Shown: positions 11,731 through 36,925, numbered from the stretch's first letter. The stretch is DNA of 64,000 nt from Babylonia areolata (GCF_041734735.1 NC_134887.1:33099922-33163921); one strand, 5' to 3'. The notes: generated from the letters alone by a model not told the origin. Made by a program: numbers and translations.

Positions 11731-11979
11731 AAAAAAAAAAAAAAAGGGGACAGTAATGTGAACATATGTGCTCTTACAGTGTGTGCCGTGGAAGCTGCGA
11801 TACGTAGACTAGAAATGAGTGTGTGGAGGAGGGGGGTAGAGGTGGTGCAGGGTAATGTGTGTGGTGTGTGTTGTGTGTGTGTGTGTTGGAGCTCATGTAC
11901 GTTTATATGTATTTGACTGTGCTTTCATATCTGTGAAACTGCATGTTTGGTGCATATCTGTTATGCATGTGTGGGTGTA

Positions 11980-12145
11980 TGTGTGAATGTTTTTCTTCAT
12001 GTTTTACATTTATTTGCTTATTTATCATCATTGTTGTCTTACTTATTTATTTATTAATTATTATTATTATTTTATTATTATTATTATAACTACTACCTTT
12101 TTTTATATTATAATTATTATTTATTTATTTATTTATTCATGTAAG
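11980..12145. repeat. TTA/TTTA simple sequence
   Basis: T- and A-rich TTA, TTAT and TTTA repeats. On the minus strand this supplies many AATAAA hexamers downstream of the SDS gene, so it could provide a distal polyadenylation signal (inference only). Confidence 0.6.
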
Positions 12146-12172
12146 TTAGTGAAACAAACAAACAAAACTAAA

Positions 12173-12239
12173 ACCATAAAATTACTAGCTGAACTGTTGC
12201 TTCCACTTGTGAGAATGGATAAAGTTGTTCAAGGTCCAC
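12173..12239 (-). pseudogene. Decayed duplicate of the SDS 3' end
   Basis: On the minus strand this segment matches the end of SDS exon 7. GTGGACCTTGAACAACTT encodes VDLEQL (VNLDQL in the gene). After a ~10-nt insertion, CACAAGTGGAAGCAACAG encodes HKWKQQ (HKWREQ in the gene). The similarity continues through the stop into TAATTTT. It lies ~1.3 kb beyond the true stop. The insertion breaks the frame, so it is a relic or at most an alternative 3' end. SINE B copy 1 sits just upstream of it. Confidence 0.6.
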
Positions 12240-12307
12240 AGGTGTTCTGATGCACAAGCAGCAGCAAAAATCAAACAAAACCGAGCGATGCTATTCCCCT
12301 GGACAGT

Positions 12308-12702
12308 CTTCTTCTTCTTCTCCTTCTCCTTCGTTTGTCGGGCTGCAACTCCCACGTTCACTCGTATATACACGAGCGGGCTTTTACGTGCATGACTGTT
12401 TTTACCCCGCCATATAGGCAGCCATACTCCGTTTTCGGGGATATGCATGCTGGGTATGTTCTTGTTTCCATAACCCACCGAATGCTGACATGGATTACAG
12501 GTTCTTTAACGTGCGTATTTGATATTCTGCTTATGTATACACAGGAAGGGGGTTCAAGCACTAGCAGGTCTGCACATATGTTGACCTGGGAGATCGGAAA
12601 AATCTCTACCCTTCACCCACCAGGCGCCGTCACCAAGATTCGAACCCCAGACCCTCAGATCGAAAGTCCAACACTTTAACCACTTGGCTACTGCGCGCGT
12701 CC
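12308..12702 (-). mobile_element. SINE family B, copy 1
   Basis: The minus strand reads from a tRNA-like head (GTAGCCAAGTGGTTAAAGTG) through a CGGCGCCTGGTGGGTGAAGG block, CCCAGGTCAACATATGTGC, GTTAAAGAACCTGTAATCC, AACCCAGCATGC-type body and AAAACGGAGTATGGCTGCC, to an (AGA)n tail. It is full length. Copies of the family are at 14266, 15490, 45750, 48355 and 58393. Confidence 0.85.
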
Positions 12703-12954
12703 CCCGGACAGTCAGGTGGGCCCATTGACCAAATGCCTATTCCACCGACAGTCGGGAAAGTTCATTACAACTGCCTATTCCCGAACCCTAACCCTAGAAA
12801 ACTGGCTCCTTCAATGAGCACCATCTCAATAATACTGTTGATCAGAACACCACAGACAGAGTGAATGCAAAAGCGAATGATCTTTTTTTTTACAAGAAGC
12901 TCTGTGATTGGCTGAACAGAACTGTGCTCTGTGACCGGCATAGGAAGATGTTGG

Positions 12955-13535
12955 GGGAATAGCATTTTCTGGTAGATGTTGAACCGACTGTCAGGGGAAT
13001 AGCATTTTCTGGTATATGTTGAACCGACTGTCAGGGGAATAGCATTTTCTGGTAGATGTTGAACCGACTGTCAGGGGAATAGCATTTTCTGGTAGATGTT
13101 GAACCGACTGTCAAGGGAACAGCATTTTCTGGTAGATGTTGAACCGACTGTCAGGGGAATAGCATTTTCTGGTAGATACTGATCCAACGACAGTCAGGGG
13201 AGTAGTGCTCTCCAGTTGATATCAATCTGACCAAAGGAGGAATAGCATTTTCCAGAAGATGTTTTCTGGTAAATGTTAATCCAACCATCAGGTGAAATAG
13301 CACTTTCTGGTTAATGTTGATCCGACCGTCAGGGGAATAGCGTTTTCCGGTAGATGTTAATCTGACTGTCAGGGGAATAGCATTTCTGGTAAATGTTGAC
13401 CCAACCCTCAGGGGAATATAGTTTCCTAGTAGATGTTGATCCAAATGTCGAGGGAACAGGATTTTCCCTTAGATGTCATGGAAATAGCGTTTTCTGGTCG
13501 ATGCTGACCCAACCACTGGGGGAACAGCCCCTGTG
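12955..13535 (-). repeat. 40-bp minisatellite forming the SDS 3' flank/UTR
   Basis: Tandem 40-bp units (core TAGCATTTTCTGGTAGATGT and GAACCGACTGTCAGGGGAA) are regular at 12955-13170 and more diverged towards the gene. The array begins within about 20-30 nt of the SDS stop codon. Unless polyadenylation is immediate, the 3' UTR therefore consists of this repeat. Confidence 0.85.
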
Positions 13536-13542
13536 AACAAAA

Positions 13543-27083
<13,541 letters not shown>

Positions 27084-27220
27084 GCTGCCACTCCAGTCTA
27101 CCGATAGTTGACTGCAACAATGAAGGGTGAAAAAGCTGTACCTTTGTTATTGAACATTATATTTTGTTTAGAAATGGGAAACCAATGCTATGCAATTTTA
27201 GATGGTGGTACACTAATTTT

Positions 27221-27270
27221 TGACTCACTTGTGTAAACAAAGTGAGTCTATGTTTTAACCCCGTGTTCGG

Positions 27271-27303
<33 letters not shown>

Positions 27304-27845
27304 TGTGTGTCCGTGGTGAACTTTAACATTGACATTTTCTCTGCAAATACTTTGTCAGTTAACACCACATTAGGCATAAAAATAGGAAAAATGCAGTTCT
27401 TTCCAGTCATCTTGTTTAAAACAATAAAACAATATTGCATCTCTGGGATGGGCACAAAAAAAAAAAGAAGAAAAAAAAAAAGAAGCCTAATTATATGCAA
27501 ACTGCATTTACTGTTACATTTATATTTTTGGTATTCTCTAAACTTGGCACATTGATCTGATATTCTGACCCAACAACAAGAGCAGTCATTATTATCATTT
27601 TTTGTTCAAACAGGAACTTCTTTTGCCAAGCATGGAAGTTTTATTTATTTTGCAAACGTTTTGGTGCAGAGAGTAAAAAAGGAAAATTACTCTGTAATTA
27701 ATGCTAGGGGACTTACTTTGCTTTTAATTGATCTTTCTCATCTTAAACATTACGTTTTGAAATTATACTCAATACATAAAAAGCTTGGATTTAAAAAAAA
27801 AAAAGTGTATCACAAGTGAGTCTTGAAGGCCTTGCCTCTCTTGTT
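27221..27845 (+). mobile_element. Element F, copy 2
   Basis: Same orientation and same outer edges as copy 1 at 21465. The GT run is shorter. The flanks differ from copy 1 outside TGACTCAC on the left and CTCTTGTT on the right, which defines the element. It lies ~110 bp upstream of the SDS 5' UTR acceptor, so it sits in an upstream intron or the promoter region. Confidence 0.75.
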
Positions 27846-28595
27846 ATGGATGGTTTGTGCTTACATATAATATGCATAAGATTATCGTAAACAGTATATG
27901 ATTATATTGGCTATGAATTTCATATGTGTATAATTAATGTAAATGCAACCATTTTCTTTCAGTGTATTCATTGTACGCTTGGCTGCATTTTACTAGGAAA
28001 TTGCATGAACACCAAAGCTGATTGCAAGGCTTAATACGTGTCACTCTTACCCAACACTTCGTATATTTTATATTTGTTGATTTATTCTGCTTCTTAAAAA
28101 ACAAAAAAACAACAACAACAAAACACCTTGACCTTTGACACCTTCAAGAACCCATGTCTGCTCAAAATGTCCGACAGTAAGGGTTGAAGAGGGATATCAA
28201 GTTACGACATAAATAACCCATCGACAATCCTCCCTAGGCTCAAACTATGAATACACAGATGTCTTGGACGTGTTTGCCATGAAAAACTCATGAAACTCTT
28301 GAGCAGGGTTGTACACATGCAGGTATCTCGTGTATCTAAGTGCGCGTGTTCTTGTCTGAGAAAATGGAACAAGTCGTCGGGACTAAAGTGATGTTTACAG
28401 GCAGCGACACATAAAATGAAAATGGCAGTGAAGCACTCAGTCTATAAAGAGTTATTTACCACAAACACAACAGGCCGATTGAGCACTGAGGACTCAAATG
28501 TCAAATTCACAATGTGCAAACAGATGAACTTGCTCCGTCGAAGTTCATTCGATCGTCTGCTTTTGACTATTTGTACAAAAACAAAGAAACAGGAT

Positions 28596-28660
<65 letters not shown>

Positions 28661-29753
28661 TATATATATATATCTTTTTTTTTCCCCATCGCCAACCTTT
28701 ACTGACATTTTAGGGGACCGCACAGCGCTTGTTTGGTCAAGCGAAAAAAACAACCAGTGGAAACACAATTTCAATTGTAGATTTTCTTCTTCTTCTTCTT
28801 CTCTATGTATATGTATATATATATTTTTTCTTCTTCTTTTAACGATTTGTGACACTTTACAAGTGCCACAGCCGCTCCCTTCAGCATTCGTTCATCGACA
28901 AACCGCGGCCTCAGTCACCGGCTCGGATCATGTCTCGAACATGTCGATCCTAACTTGGGAGGGGAGGGGAGGGGACGACTGATCGTGTGCGGTTTCTTTG
29001 CGGTCTCGATCTTTTGCAAATCTGCCTGAGATTGATTGTCCTCAGTCGATACAAGAGTCGATACGTACAATTGTGTGATTCATGTCGGTAACACACGCAC
29101 ACGCACGCTGACACACACGCACGCGCGCACGCACGCACGCACACACCGAGACACACCGAGACATATATATATATATATAGCCGGGAGACTCGGAGAGGGA
29201 GAGGCGGAGAGAGAGAAACTGAAACTGAAACTGAAAAATGTTTTAATGCCATCAGTGACATCAAGTTACAGTCCTATTGATATGGGACACATCAGAATAA
29301 TCGTTTAACACATAAAAAACAAACCAAACAGCATGAATATATGTATCAAAGTCGCAGCAACAAACCTGCTGCACTGAAGACAATAGAAAACACTTATGTC
29401 GAGAGCGGCTAGTATACCCACGTTCGACAAACTCACGGCGTGATCACCCTCAAAAGAAAAGTATGAAAAAAGAAAAGTAAACCTATACATATTCAGTTAA
29501 TTTGCACTTTCTCCGTGCATATTCAAAAACGATACAAATGTCGGCTTCTTTGAATCGACCATCCAACCTAAACGTTATGACAGTTAAAGCTGTAGTATGT
29601 TTTTTTAAAAATTATTTAAAAAAAAAAAACCTTTCGAAACTGCAATTCTTTTGTTGTGTATGCATTTACAAGTCAGAGCAATTCTTGCTACGAAAGTGCC
29701 AAGCAAGGGCGATAAATTTAGCAAGTGACCGAATTATCTTTACATTATCTGGG

Positions 29754-29791
<38 letters not shown>

Positions 29792-30341
29792 GGAGACAGA
29801 GACAAATGAAAAGTGACATGAAAGCATTGTGAGTAACATAAAAAAAAAAAAAAAAATTCTGATGTTCTCTGATTTGTGCCCGTAAGGGGAAAGAAAGTAA
29901 TAAAAAAATAATAATAATAAAAATAGTATGGCGTTGTCCCCCAATTCTGACTAATTTCGTATATAATATGGTAATTAGTCAAGTCAATATTTCTTCTAAA
30001 TGAATTAGTCAATTTAGTGGGTGCTTGTGAAAGCTAATGACACATGTTTTTTCCCCTACTTTTTTATCTTATGTTTGTTTGTTTGTTTTCAGAACTTCTC
30101 CATTGTATCTTTCTCACTGAAGATGAAACATTATTTTACTTTAGCAATTCTCATATACACGCATTCAGTGCAGTGTCAAAATTCGAATACAGAACGGTTT
30201 CCGAATGGCTCAATGTGTTAGATTTAGATAAATTCTCATTTCCTCTGCACGTGTTCTTCCGCGATATTTTTTGTTCCAATTCAAAGTAATGTGGACACAG
30301 TTCATGAGTGTTGATCTACTATAAGCAAAAAGCGACAGAAG
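27846..30341. other. Region between SDS and ZNHIT3 (divergent genes)
   Basis: Both genes point away from this stretch, so both promoters and the SDS non-coding first exon should lie here or in it. Visible: (CT)n/(CA)n/(TA)n at 28598-28675, a GC-richer unmasked block at 28860-29040, CA/CG repeats at 29095-29180, and A-rich runs with a (GA)n at 29755-29787. I could not fix a transcription start. Confidence 0.5.
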
Positions 30342-30406
30342 ATGGCTTGTGTGGAGTGTGGCAGCGAGGCACCAAAATACAAGTGTCCAGTTTGTTTATC
30401 GAAGTA
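30342..30406 (+). CDS. ZNHIT3: ZNHIT3 exon 1
   Basis: 65 coding nt encoding MACVECGSEAPKYKCPVCLS and K, with a split Tyr codon. The donor is TA before GTGAGT. The simple frame hits a stop straight after the donor, which is why it looks unimportant without splicing. Confidence 0.88.
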
Positions 30407-31173
30407 GTGAGTATGCAACGCTAAATTTTAAGTTTCAAATGTGGTTTTGTTTTGCTGAAACAATAGTAACTACAGCTCACTGCCCACCATTTCGAGCAAC
30501 CAGTGTGTTGTGTTCTTCAGATATAAGAACAAGCTCAAGCACTCATGATTAAAGTAACTAAAGTTAAAGACCGCCTACCTTTAATTTGTTTATTGATTTA
30601 CACGAAATACATATATTTTATTGCAGAATGTATTTTCAGACATGTATCTGCAGTGTTTGTCAGGAAAGTCGAACAACACACTAAAACGGATGATCTGTGA
30701 AGTGGATGGTACTTGACTGTGATAGTGTGTTATCACGGTCTGGTCATCCCCTTTGAAATTGAATTCATAATGTATGAAACTCTGGGTAGGACTCTAGGAG
30801 TCTGATGTGTGATGAACAATGGCACACTGGTCGTGATATGATTGCACTTAACCTATGTTGTTCCATTTACCAGTCTGTCATTCTGTGACACTAACATTTT
30901 CACAGATTCACCGTACTGGTTGATTATTTCATCACATATATATACAAAATTCATTTCCTATAGTATTATGTACAGTAACATTTCTGACACCTCATTTGTG
31001 AGTTAAAAAAGGAAGAAGAAAAAAATGGTTAAAAACCGGAGCATCGTTGGATGTATTCATTTTGATTGTTTGTGCCATTAGACTGATTAGCACAAAAAAA
31101 TTCTTTCAGAATTTGCATACTCTAAATCTTGAGGGTTTGAGTTGTCACTTCAGTTGTTTTAAATTGTGTGTGT

Positions 31174-31204
<31 letters not shown>

Positions 31205-33667
31205 TGGTTGTTTTGTTTTTTGTTTGTTTGGTTGGTTTTTTTTTTAATCAGATAGACTGGTGGAAGCATCAGTCTGTTCTTGATTATGACTTCCACAATT
31301 GAAACATATTTCATTATAAATCTCATATAATATATTATATGAGAAATTACACTGGCAGTACATGTTGCTTGGACTTGAAGAGTGCATTATAAAAGAATGT
31401 TGGTTTTGTGATTAAAGAAAACATATAGTTACACACAATGTTAGATACAATATTGTTCAGAAATCAGTGCTACATTGCTAGCCATATTGTGTTACATGGT
31501 TCATTGGTTGTTGCACGCAGCATGTAATGATGCTGGTCTGGTTTGTTTCAGTTGTTCTGTAGCCTGCTGTAAAGCGCACAAAGGTGGGTTGTGTTTGAAA
31601 CATCTTCAGTATTTTGATCAGAATTTGTATGAAACTTCTTTGAAAGATAGTGTGTTTGAATAGCTGTACTTGTAGTATTATCTCAAGAAGTTATTATTAT
31701 TATGTTGATTTACATGATGATGTAATTTGTGTTCTGAACAGCTATGAATTTTTTTTTTTATTATGTTTAAGAACAGTCTGCTTATGATGATGATGTTAAG
31801 AATTATGGGGCTTGTGTTTATTTATACATAGCATACACAGGTGCCAATGCAGTATTGAACAAAAGCAATATAATATATTTAAATGAAATATTAACTATAT
31901 GATGGCACTTACGTTTTGTTAGTTTACAGTCACATTGCAAAACATATATTTTTGGCTGTATGTATGGTTTTGTGTGCACATTTATGTTTTAAGCACACAC
32001 AACATATGTGTGTAAGCAGTGACAAGCACATGAATGATGAATGCAAGCATAAACAATTAATGTGAAGAAATCTGTTCTTTTTTTTTTTTTTCAAGCCAAA
32101 GAATGCACAACAGCCAAGAAAGAAGAAAAGGCCAAAGAACCTGATCAGAACACAGCAGGTAAGGCAGCCACCAAGTAGATCAGAGACTCTGAAGAAAAGA
32201 AACCAAGATGTTTCCAGAGAAGAAAAGAAATCAAAATGTTTCCAGAGTATGACAAATATGTAAACCCACCCACCCCTTCCCCCACTCACCCCCGAAAAAC
32301 TGACTTGTGATGGTAGAGTTGTATGTTATTGTATTTCTTTTTTTTGTCATGAAAGATTTTGTATTTTTTCATAACAGATATGGTCTTGCGTGTCTAGAGG
32401 TGCATTGTAACATATGTCATTAATCATACAACTCTGTTATTAACATTTGTTTGGTGTATGTTTTGATTAAAAAAAAAAAATTTTTTAAAGAAGAGAAAAA
32501 AAAGAGACTACTTCAGTACAGAAATGAGTGACTGTGCATCTGTGACCTTTCCTGAAGAAATGGAGTTGGTATTTGGCAGAAACTTCAAGACTGGAACTGT
32601 TGGACGAACTGGAGGACAGTGAAGACTTTGTGCACCCAGACAAACTTGCCCTGCTTGGTATGTGGTGACTGGTTTACTTTTATTGCTTCATGATTTGTTT
32701 TGTTTGTTTAAAAAAAAAAATGTATATAATGTGTCGGTTGTACCTTTCCTTTTACATTGAAAAGAAATGTTAAAGTGGTTTCAAGTTTTGTGTGTGAGTG
32801 GTGGCTTTGAATGTAGATTACCTACTTGATTTAAAAAGAAAAAAAAAAGAGAGAGATCCCATTTTTCAGGGGAGATAAACACAAACAAGGAATCCCTGCA
32901 TTTTGTACTCCTCCCTCGCAGACAGACTATCTGGGTTCTGTAATGACATCATCACTTCTACATGTCTGAATGCAGGATACACTATGATAACCCTATGTCT
33001 GTACACACCCCTTCCCCTTATCCCCTCAGGAGAGAGTGAGGAGATGAAGGCCTTTCTGTACAAAACACAACCTCCCAACCTGTGAACTTCACCAGATGTA
33101 AATGTTGCACACACACACACCTGTCTCCCCCCCCCCCCCCCACCTTGCTGTCCAACCCACACCTGCCTAAACCTCACTAAATGTATCTGTTACACCCACC
33201 ACACACGTACACCTGTCTGTCTCCCCAGGTGAGAGTGAGTAGGTGAAGTCCTTGCTGTACAGCTCCCAACCCCTACCCCTCCCAAACCTCACCAAAAGTA
33301 TGTAACACCCACCACACCCACCCACCACACACACACACCCCACCCACCACACACACACAACTCTGTCTGCCTCCCCAGGTGAGAGTGAAGAGGTGAAGTC
33401 GTTGCTGTACAACCCCTAAACCTCACCAAATGTATCTGTCACACACGTACACCTGTATGTCCCCCAGGTGAGAGTGAAGAGGTGAAGTCGTTGCTGTACA
33501 ACCCCCACCTGCAGTCCATGCTGGTGGACCTGGTGCACAGCGGTCAGCCGGCCAGAGACATGGCCATCGCTATGCACGAACCTCTCTTCCGTGAGCTGGC
33601 CGACGCCTGCCTCTTGGTCGTGGAGAACGACGACGGAGACAGAGACAGGAAGGTGGCAGCGTCCTGA
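30342..33667 (+). CDS. ZNHIT3: ZNHIT3 (HIT zinc-finger protein, box C/D snoRNP assembly factor), complete, 5 exons
   Basis: The exons sum to 432 nt (143 aa; human ZNHIT3 is 155). Residues 4-37 are a HIT zinc finger: CVEC, CPVC, YCSVAC, then His and Cys in KAHKEC, with all eight ligands present. A Lys/Glu-rich linker follows, then an acidic stretch ELLDELEDSEDF. The conserved C-terminal domain contains LLYNPHLQSMLVDL, HEPLFRELADACL and VVEND, which matches LLLNPHLRQLM and MQEPLFVEFADCCL of the human protein. In vertebrates and yeast (Hit1) this protein partners NUFIP1/Rsa1 in early box C/D snoRNP assembly. Intron phases are 2,1,1,1, all GT-AG. The start ATG follows AAGCGACAGAAG. Exon 5's acceptor has upstream tandem copies. 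Confidence 0.93.
31552..31583 (+). CDS. ZNHIT3: ZNHIT3 exon 2 (32-nt microexon)
   Basis: The acceptor is GTTTGTTTCAG. It encodes the rest of Tyr, then CSVACCKAHK and the first base of Glu. The donor is AAAG before GTGGGT. It completes the HIT finger; the fit of frame and of both splice sites is exact. Confidence 0.9.
32102..32158 (+). CDS. ZNHIT3: ZNHIT3 exon 3
   Basis: 57 nt encoding ECTTAKKEEKAKEPDQNTA. The acceptor follows a T-run (CAAGCCAAAG) and the donor is CAG before GTAAGG. The Cys is the last zinc ligand. Confidence 0.85.
32580..32657 (+). CDS. ZNHIT3: ZNHIT3 exon 4
   Basis: 78 nt encoding ETSRLELLDELEDSEDFVHP and DKLALL plus a split Gly. The acceptor is ATTTGGCAG and the donor is CTTG before GTATGT. 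Confidence 0.85.
33024..33467 (+). repeat. ZNHIT3: Exon-edge repeat: three upstream copies of the ZNHIT3 exon 5 acceptor
   Basis: Copies of CCCCAG then GTGAGAGTGA and the following ~30 exon bases occur at about 33028 (diverged, CTCAGG start), 33227 and 33379, before the true boundary at 33468. The copy at 33379 is identical to the exon over ~39 bases, then changes to CCCTAA. Units are about 90-200 bp and include CACACA-rich intron. If used, the copy at 33379 would end at TAA after 13 residues. Confidence 0.9.
33468..33667 (+). CDS. ZNHIT3: ZNHIT3 exon 5 (terminal)
   Basis: 200 nt ending in TGA at 33665-33667. The acceptor is TGTCCCCCAG before GTGAGAG. It encodes ESEEVKSLLYNPHLQSML through ENDDGDRDRKVAAS. 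The first ~40 nt recur upstream in the exon-edge copies. Confidence 0.93.
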
Positions 33668-33721
33668 GGGCAGCAGTGGTGGCTGTGTGTGCTTTCACTT
33701 CTCATTGGTTTTTGTTTTTCC

Positions 33722-33838
33722 ACTCTAGGCCTGACTAAGCGTGTTGGGTTACTCTGCTGGTCAGGCATCTGTTTTGCAGATGTGATACAGCGTATATGGC
33801 TTTGTTAGAACATTGTGACGCCTCGAGTGACTGAAGCG
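33722..33838 (-). mobile_element. SINE-like family C, copy 3
   Basis: Minus-orientation copy (CTAGGCCTGACTAAGCGTGT, GGTCAGGCATCTG, then GTGACGCCTCGAG). It starts ~55 nt after the ZNHIT3 stop, so it is probably part of the 3' UTR. Confidence 0.7.
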
Positions 33839-33904
33839 GTCTATTGTCTGTTCACTGCAAGATGATTTACAATGCGCTCCCTGTTTCTGTCTTTGTCAAA
33901 GGAA

Positions 33905-34190
33905 TTTGCCTTGGCAGAATTGATTCAGCGTTGGATTTTCTGATCCAGTGTTCACCAGTGATCAGGGTTTGAGGCCCTGTTTGGGGCTGGTCTTTTGTCC
34001 TTGGGGAAAGGCTTGTTATTCATAATTTTTCTCACTCCAGCCAGGTTCCCGACTCGGGTTGGGGAAAGTTAAAACGGCTGAAGGACAGGATTGGGCCCCA
34101 CCTTCCCATGTCGAGTCCTAGAGACGGTGGAGATGAAATCACCATCCTGATGGCTGTGAAACTAAAAGGCTGTGGGACCTTTCAGGGTTT
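33905..34190 (+). mobile_element. SINE family D, copy 1
   Basis: Shared with 58812-59065: GATCCAGTGTTCACC, TTGAGGCCCTGTTT, GGGGAAAG-TTAAAACGGC, GGGCCCC and a terminal TGTGGGACC-like block. The head with GATTCAGCGTTGGATTTTC looks tRNA-derived. Ends are approximate. Confidence 0.65.
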
Positions 34191-34266
34191 TTTTTTTTTT
34201 AATTTTTTTAAAATTTTATAGTTGTTGATCGATCTGAATAGACACAGATAGCAGACGCTTTGCAAA

Positions 34267-34328
34267 CAGGAAGTCGTTTGAGAGCCAATGATAAAGCTTA
34301 GATCGGCCACGTGACCGAACCGGCCAAT
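34267..34328. promoter_or_regulatory. Promoter-like motif cluster without assigned gene
   Basis: Within ~60 bp: an ETS-type ACAGGAAGT (34266-34274), CCAAT at 34284-34288, an E-box in GGCCACGTGACC (CACGTG at 34308-34313), and CCAAT at 34324-34328. This combination is typical of housekeeping promoters. Only 0.6 kb downstream of ZNHIT3, it has no recognised gene on either side, so it may be chance. Confidence 0.3.
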
Positions 34329-34329
34329 C

Positions 34330-35770
34330 ACTTCACCAACAACAAGCAAGCCAGTGACCCAGTTTTAGGCCTTGGGAGGCTGGCTGTGCAGTTATTTTCC
34401 TATGCTAATTAGGCTCATGGTGAAGGCCGTTTCTTCCTCTCCAGTTTAGTAGGTCACAAGCCATGCTTCATGGTGTCTTAGCAACGGTAGGCACGATTGA
34501 AAATGGGCAATTTTTGGATGCATTCGATCTTTTTTTTCACAACTTTCTCTCACACCCACTCACAAAAACAGCTAAAAACACACACTTTGAGTAATAATTC
34601 AAACAAAACACACACATGTAAGGCTTTATGAAACATTATTCTTGCAAAATTCACAACAAACACAAAACACATTTTTAAATGATTTTTGGTCAAAATTGTA
34701 CCCCTAGTGCTACCTTAAATCAAAGGAATTAACTTGTCAACTCAAGGTGCAAACCCATTAAAATTTTGTCTTTCCCACTACATGCATTGTGAGACCAGAC
34801 TGAATGGCATTTTTATGTTGGAACTTAAAAAGAATCACTGCTTTGGGAATTCCATGACTGGTAACACAGAAAGTGACACAGCAGGCTGTGGAATGTATTC
34901 AGACTTTTTGTGACGGTGTCCATCCAGCAGCATGTACTCCCGTGTGGTATTCTTCATTATGTGTGCATACAAATAGCATGTGTACACATTCACATGTAGG
35001 TGTGAATGCGCGCGTGTGTGTGAGGGAGGGTGTGTATGTGTATGTATGTTTGAATGGATGCTTGCATGTATGTGTGCATTGTGTTTATAAGTGTGTATTG
35101 TTTGCAGGGTACGTTTGGGTTTGTACATGTAACATTGATGAGGTGCGTTATGTATGGTATCATGTGTTTTATAAAGCACCCAGTGATTTTCTGGATAGAG
35201 TGCTAAGCAAGTATCTATTTATCAAATTTGATGGATTCTTGCAAGAATAGTACTGGCACTAATTTCGCGTTTGTTCATGTTTGATCTGCAGGATTAAAAA
35301 TTGGCCCGATGGAAAATGTCTGTTAGTGTCTGTACATTCCTGACTTGGTTAGTTTCACTTTCAGGTTGTTTGCACTGGCACACTCTTATACCTCACTTTT
35401 CACGTGCTCCAGTGTGAGTAATAACTCATTCCTTCCCCCTGCTCATGTTTATGTACCGACTCACTTTCACACATCTTTTGCGCACACACTGAAACACAAA
35501 GAACAAAAAACACTGATAACTTTTAATGCTTTTCACAGTTACAAATGGGTACAAAAATCAATGATATGATACAGCCTTGATCATCAACACAGCGGGGGTA
35601 ACGTTAAACATTGTGCGTATAACCATGTGATCAGGCAGTTTGCCTCTCGATGTTAAGCTGCTGGTGTTAAAGTCTGATGATGAAATTCTCATGCCATGTT
35701 CAGAGTGCTAGGCTGCAGGTGGAGAGAGAGAGATGGAATATCTTTATAAGGAAATGGAATAATGAACTGT
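34330..35770. other. Downstream of ZNHIT3, possible long 3' UTR
   Basis: Mostly unique AT-rich sequence with weak GT runs near 35010-35110. No ORF with recognisable similarity. Confidence 0.45.
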
Positions 35771-35771
35771 A

Positions 35772-35791
35772 AATAAACACCTTGAAATAAA
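35772..35791 (+). terminator. ZNHIT3: Possible polyadenylation signals for ZNHIT3
   Basis: AATAAA at 35772-35777 and again at 35786-35791. These are the first clear pair downstream of the stop, implying a 2.1-kb 3' UTR if used. Inference from hexamers only. Confidence 0.3.
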
Positions 35792-35950
35792 GGAGACAAA
35801 AAAAGAAAAAGAAAAAAGCTTCAGTGAAGATAAGCATGCAGATTTGATGTGAATGATCAACAAGCAAATGTTTCCAATATAAATTTCATTTTAAACTGGT
35901 AGAATTTATGGGGGGGAAGAATCACAACTTTTACATACAGATAGCTTATC

Positions 35951-36349
35951 CTACAGTTTTGTGTCCATTTGATGACAATGTCTTTTATATGCAGGCATAT
36001 ATCCTGTGGTGAGGTGTGATGGCAAATTAAAACACTGAAGTGAAACGCGCACTGTGTCTTCGTTTTGTCTTCTCAGAAAGGTATTGACCCCAAACACATC
36101 GCACAGGATACGGACAGCCTGTGTCAGGTTCTCTAAGAGCTTGTGAGACTGATCGTCTGAGACAGACTCTGTCTTGACAGAATTACATTTAGATTTAACG
36201 ACAACACCCACCTCAGGTGACACGGCTGATGGTGGTATAACCGTCAGTGGAAAGTGGGAGGAGACCTGCCTTGACACTATACGGACACCATCACACTGAG
36301 AAACGCATTGAGCAGGGCAACGAAAACACTGGTTTCCATGTTGGACCAT
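35951..36349 (-). CDS. Hypothetical ORF, 132 aa
   Basis: The ATG is in a strong context (CACCATGG). The N-terminus is Cys-rich (NQCFRCPAQCVSQCDG) and the rest is mixed hydrophilic/hydrophobic (LLENLTQAVRILCDVFG), without low complexity, signal peptide or membrane helix. I recognise no family. The frame is long for this AT-rich neighbourhood, but no splice partner or promoter is evident; it could be an exon of an unseen gene or chance. Confidence 0.25.
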   Translation of the reverse strand: MVQHGNQCFRCPAQCVSQCDGVRIVSRQVSSHFPLTVIPPSAVSPEVGVVVKSKCNSVKTESVSDDQSHKLLENLTQAVRILCDVFGVNTFLRRQNEDTVRVSLQCFNLPSHLTTGYMPAYKRHCHQMDTKL

Positions 36350-36764
36350 GGTGTCTGTTTCTGTAGCAGTCTAGAAATGTTTATCTACCTTCACACACCT
36401 CTCTGCAAGGACACGGCAGTAGACTTTTCCTTTCTCGTTCTTCTTTTACTTTCAGTGTCAGGTTAAGATGAGGGTGAGCCCTTGTCAGCTTGTCTTTTTT
36501 GTGTGTGGGGGAGGGACCAGGGAAGATCGACAAAGCTTTTCACAAACACTTACGCACATGGCATGATGTAACATTTGACCAGCTACAGCGTTGTGGACGT
36601 TTTGTACAAGGAGACGCGCACAGTACGTGAGGAGCACATCAGATAAATACTTCAGCGTCGAGAAGCACTCAGTTCTGGTTTGTTACGGTCATCCAATGCC
36701 CTAGTTGAGCTCAGATTCTGGGGAGGGAAATGTGTATGCACAGAGGAATGATGGGTCAACAGTC

Positions 36765-36925
36765 ATGAGACCCGAGACTGCTGGCAAGAGAAATTACTCG
36801 AACTTCATATTGTCATGTGATTCTTTAGATGTAATAGGTCTCAGTAATACAGAACCTGCGGCTGTTGACAAGGGAAATTATTCAAACTTCAAAATGTGAT
36901 TCGAAAGCTGTGATAGGTTTCAGTA
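36765..36925 (+). repeat. Two imperfect ~90-bp tandem copies
   Basis: The block CTGCTGGCAAGAGAAATTAC...GTAATAGGTCTCAGTA recurs as CGGCTGTTGACAAGGGAAAT...GTGATAGGTTTCAGTA. Old duplication, no function visible. Confidence 0.6.
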
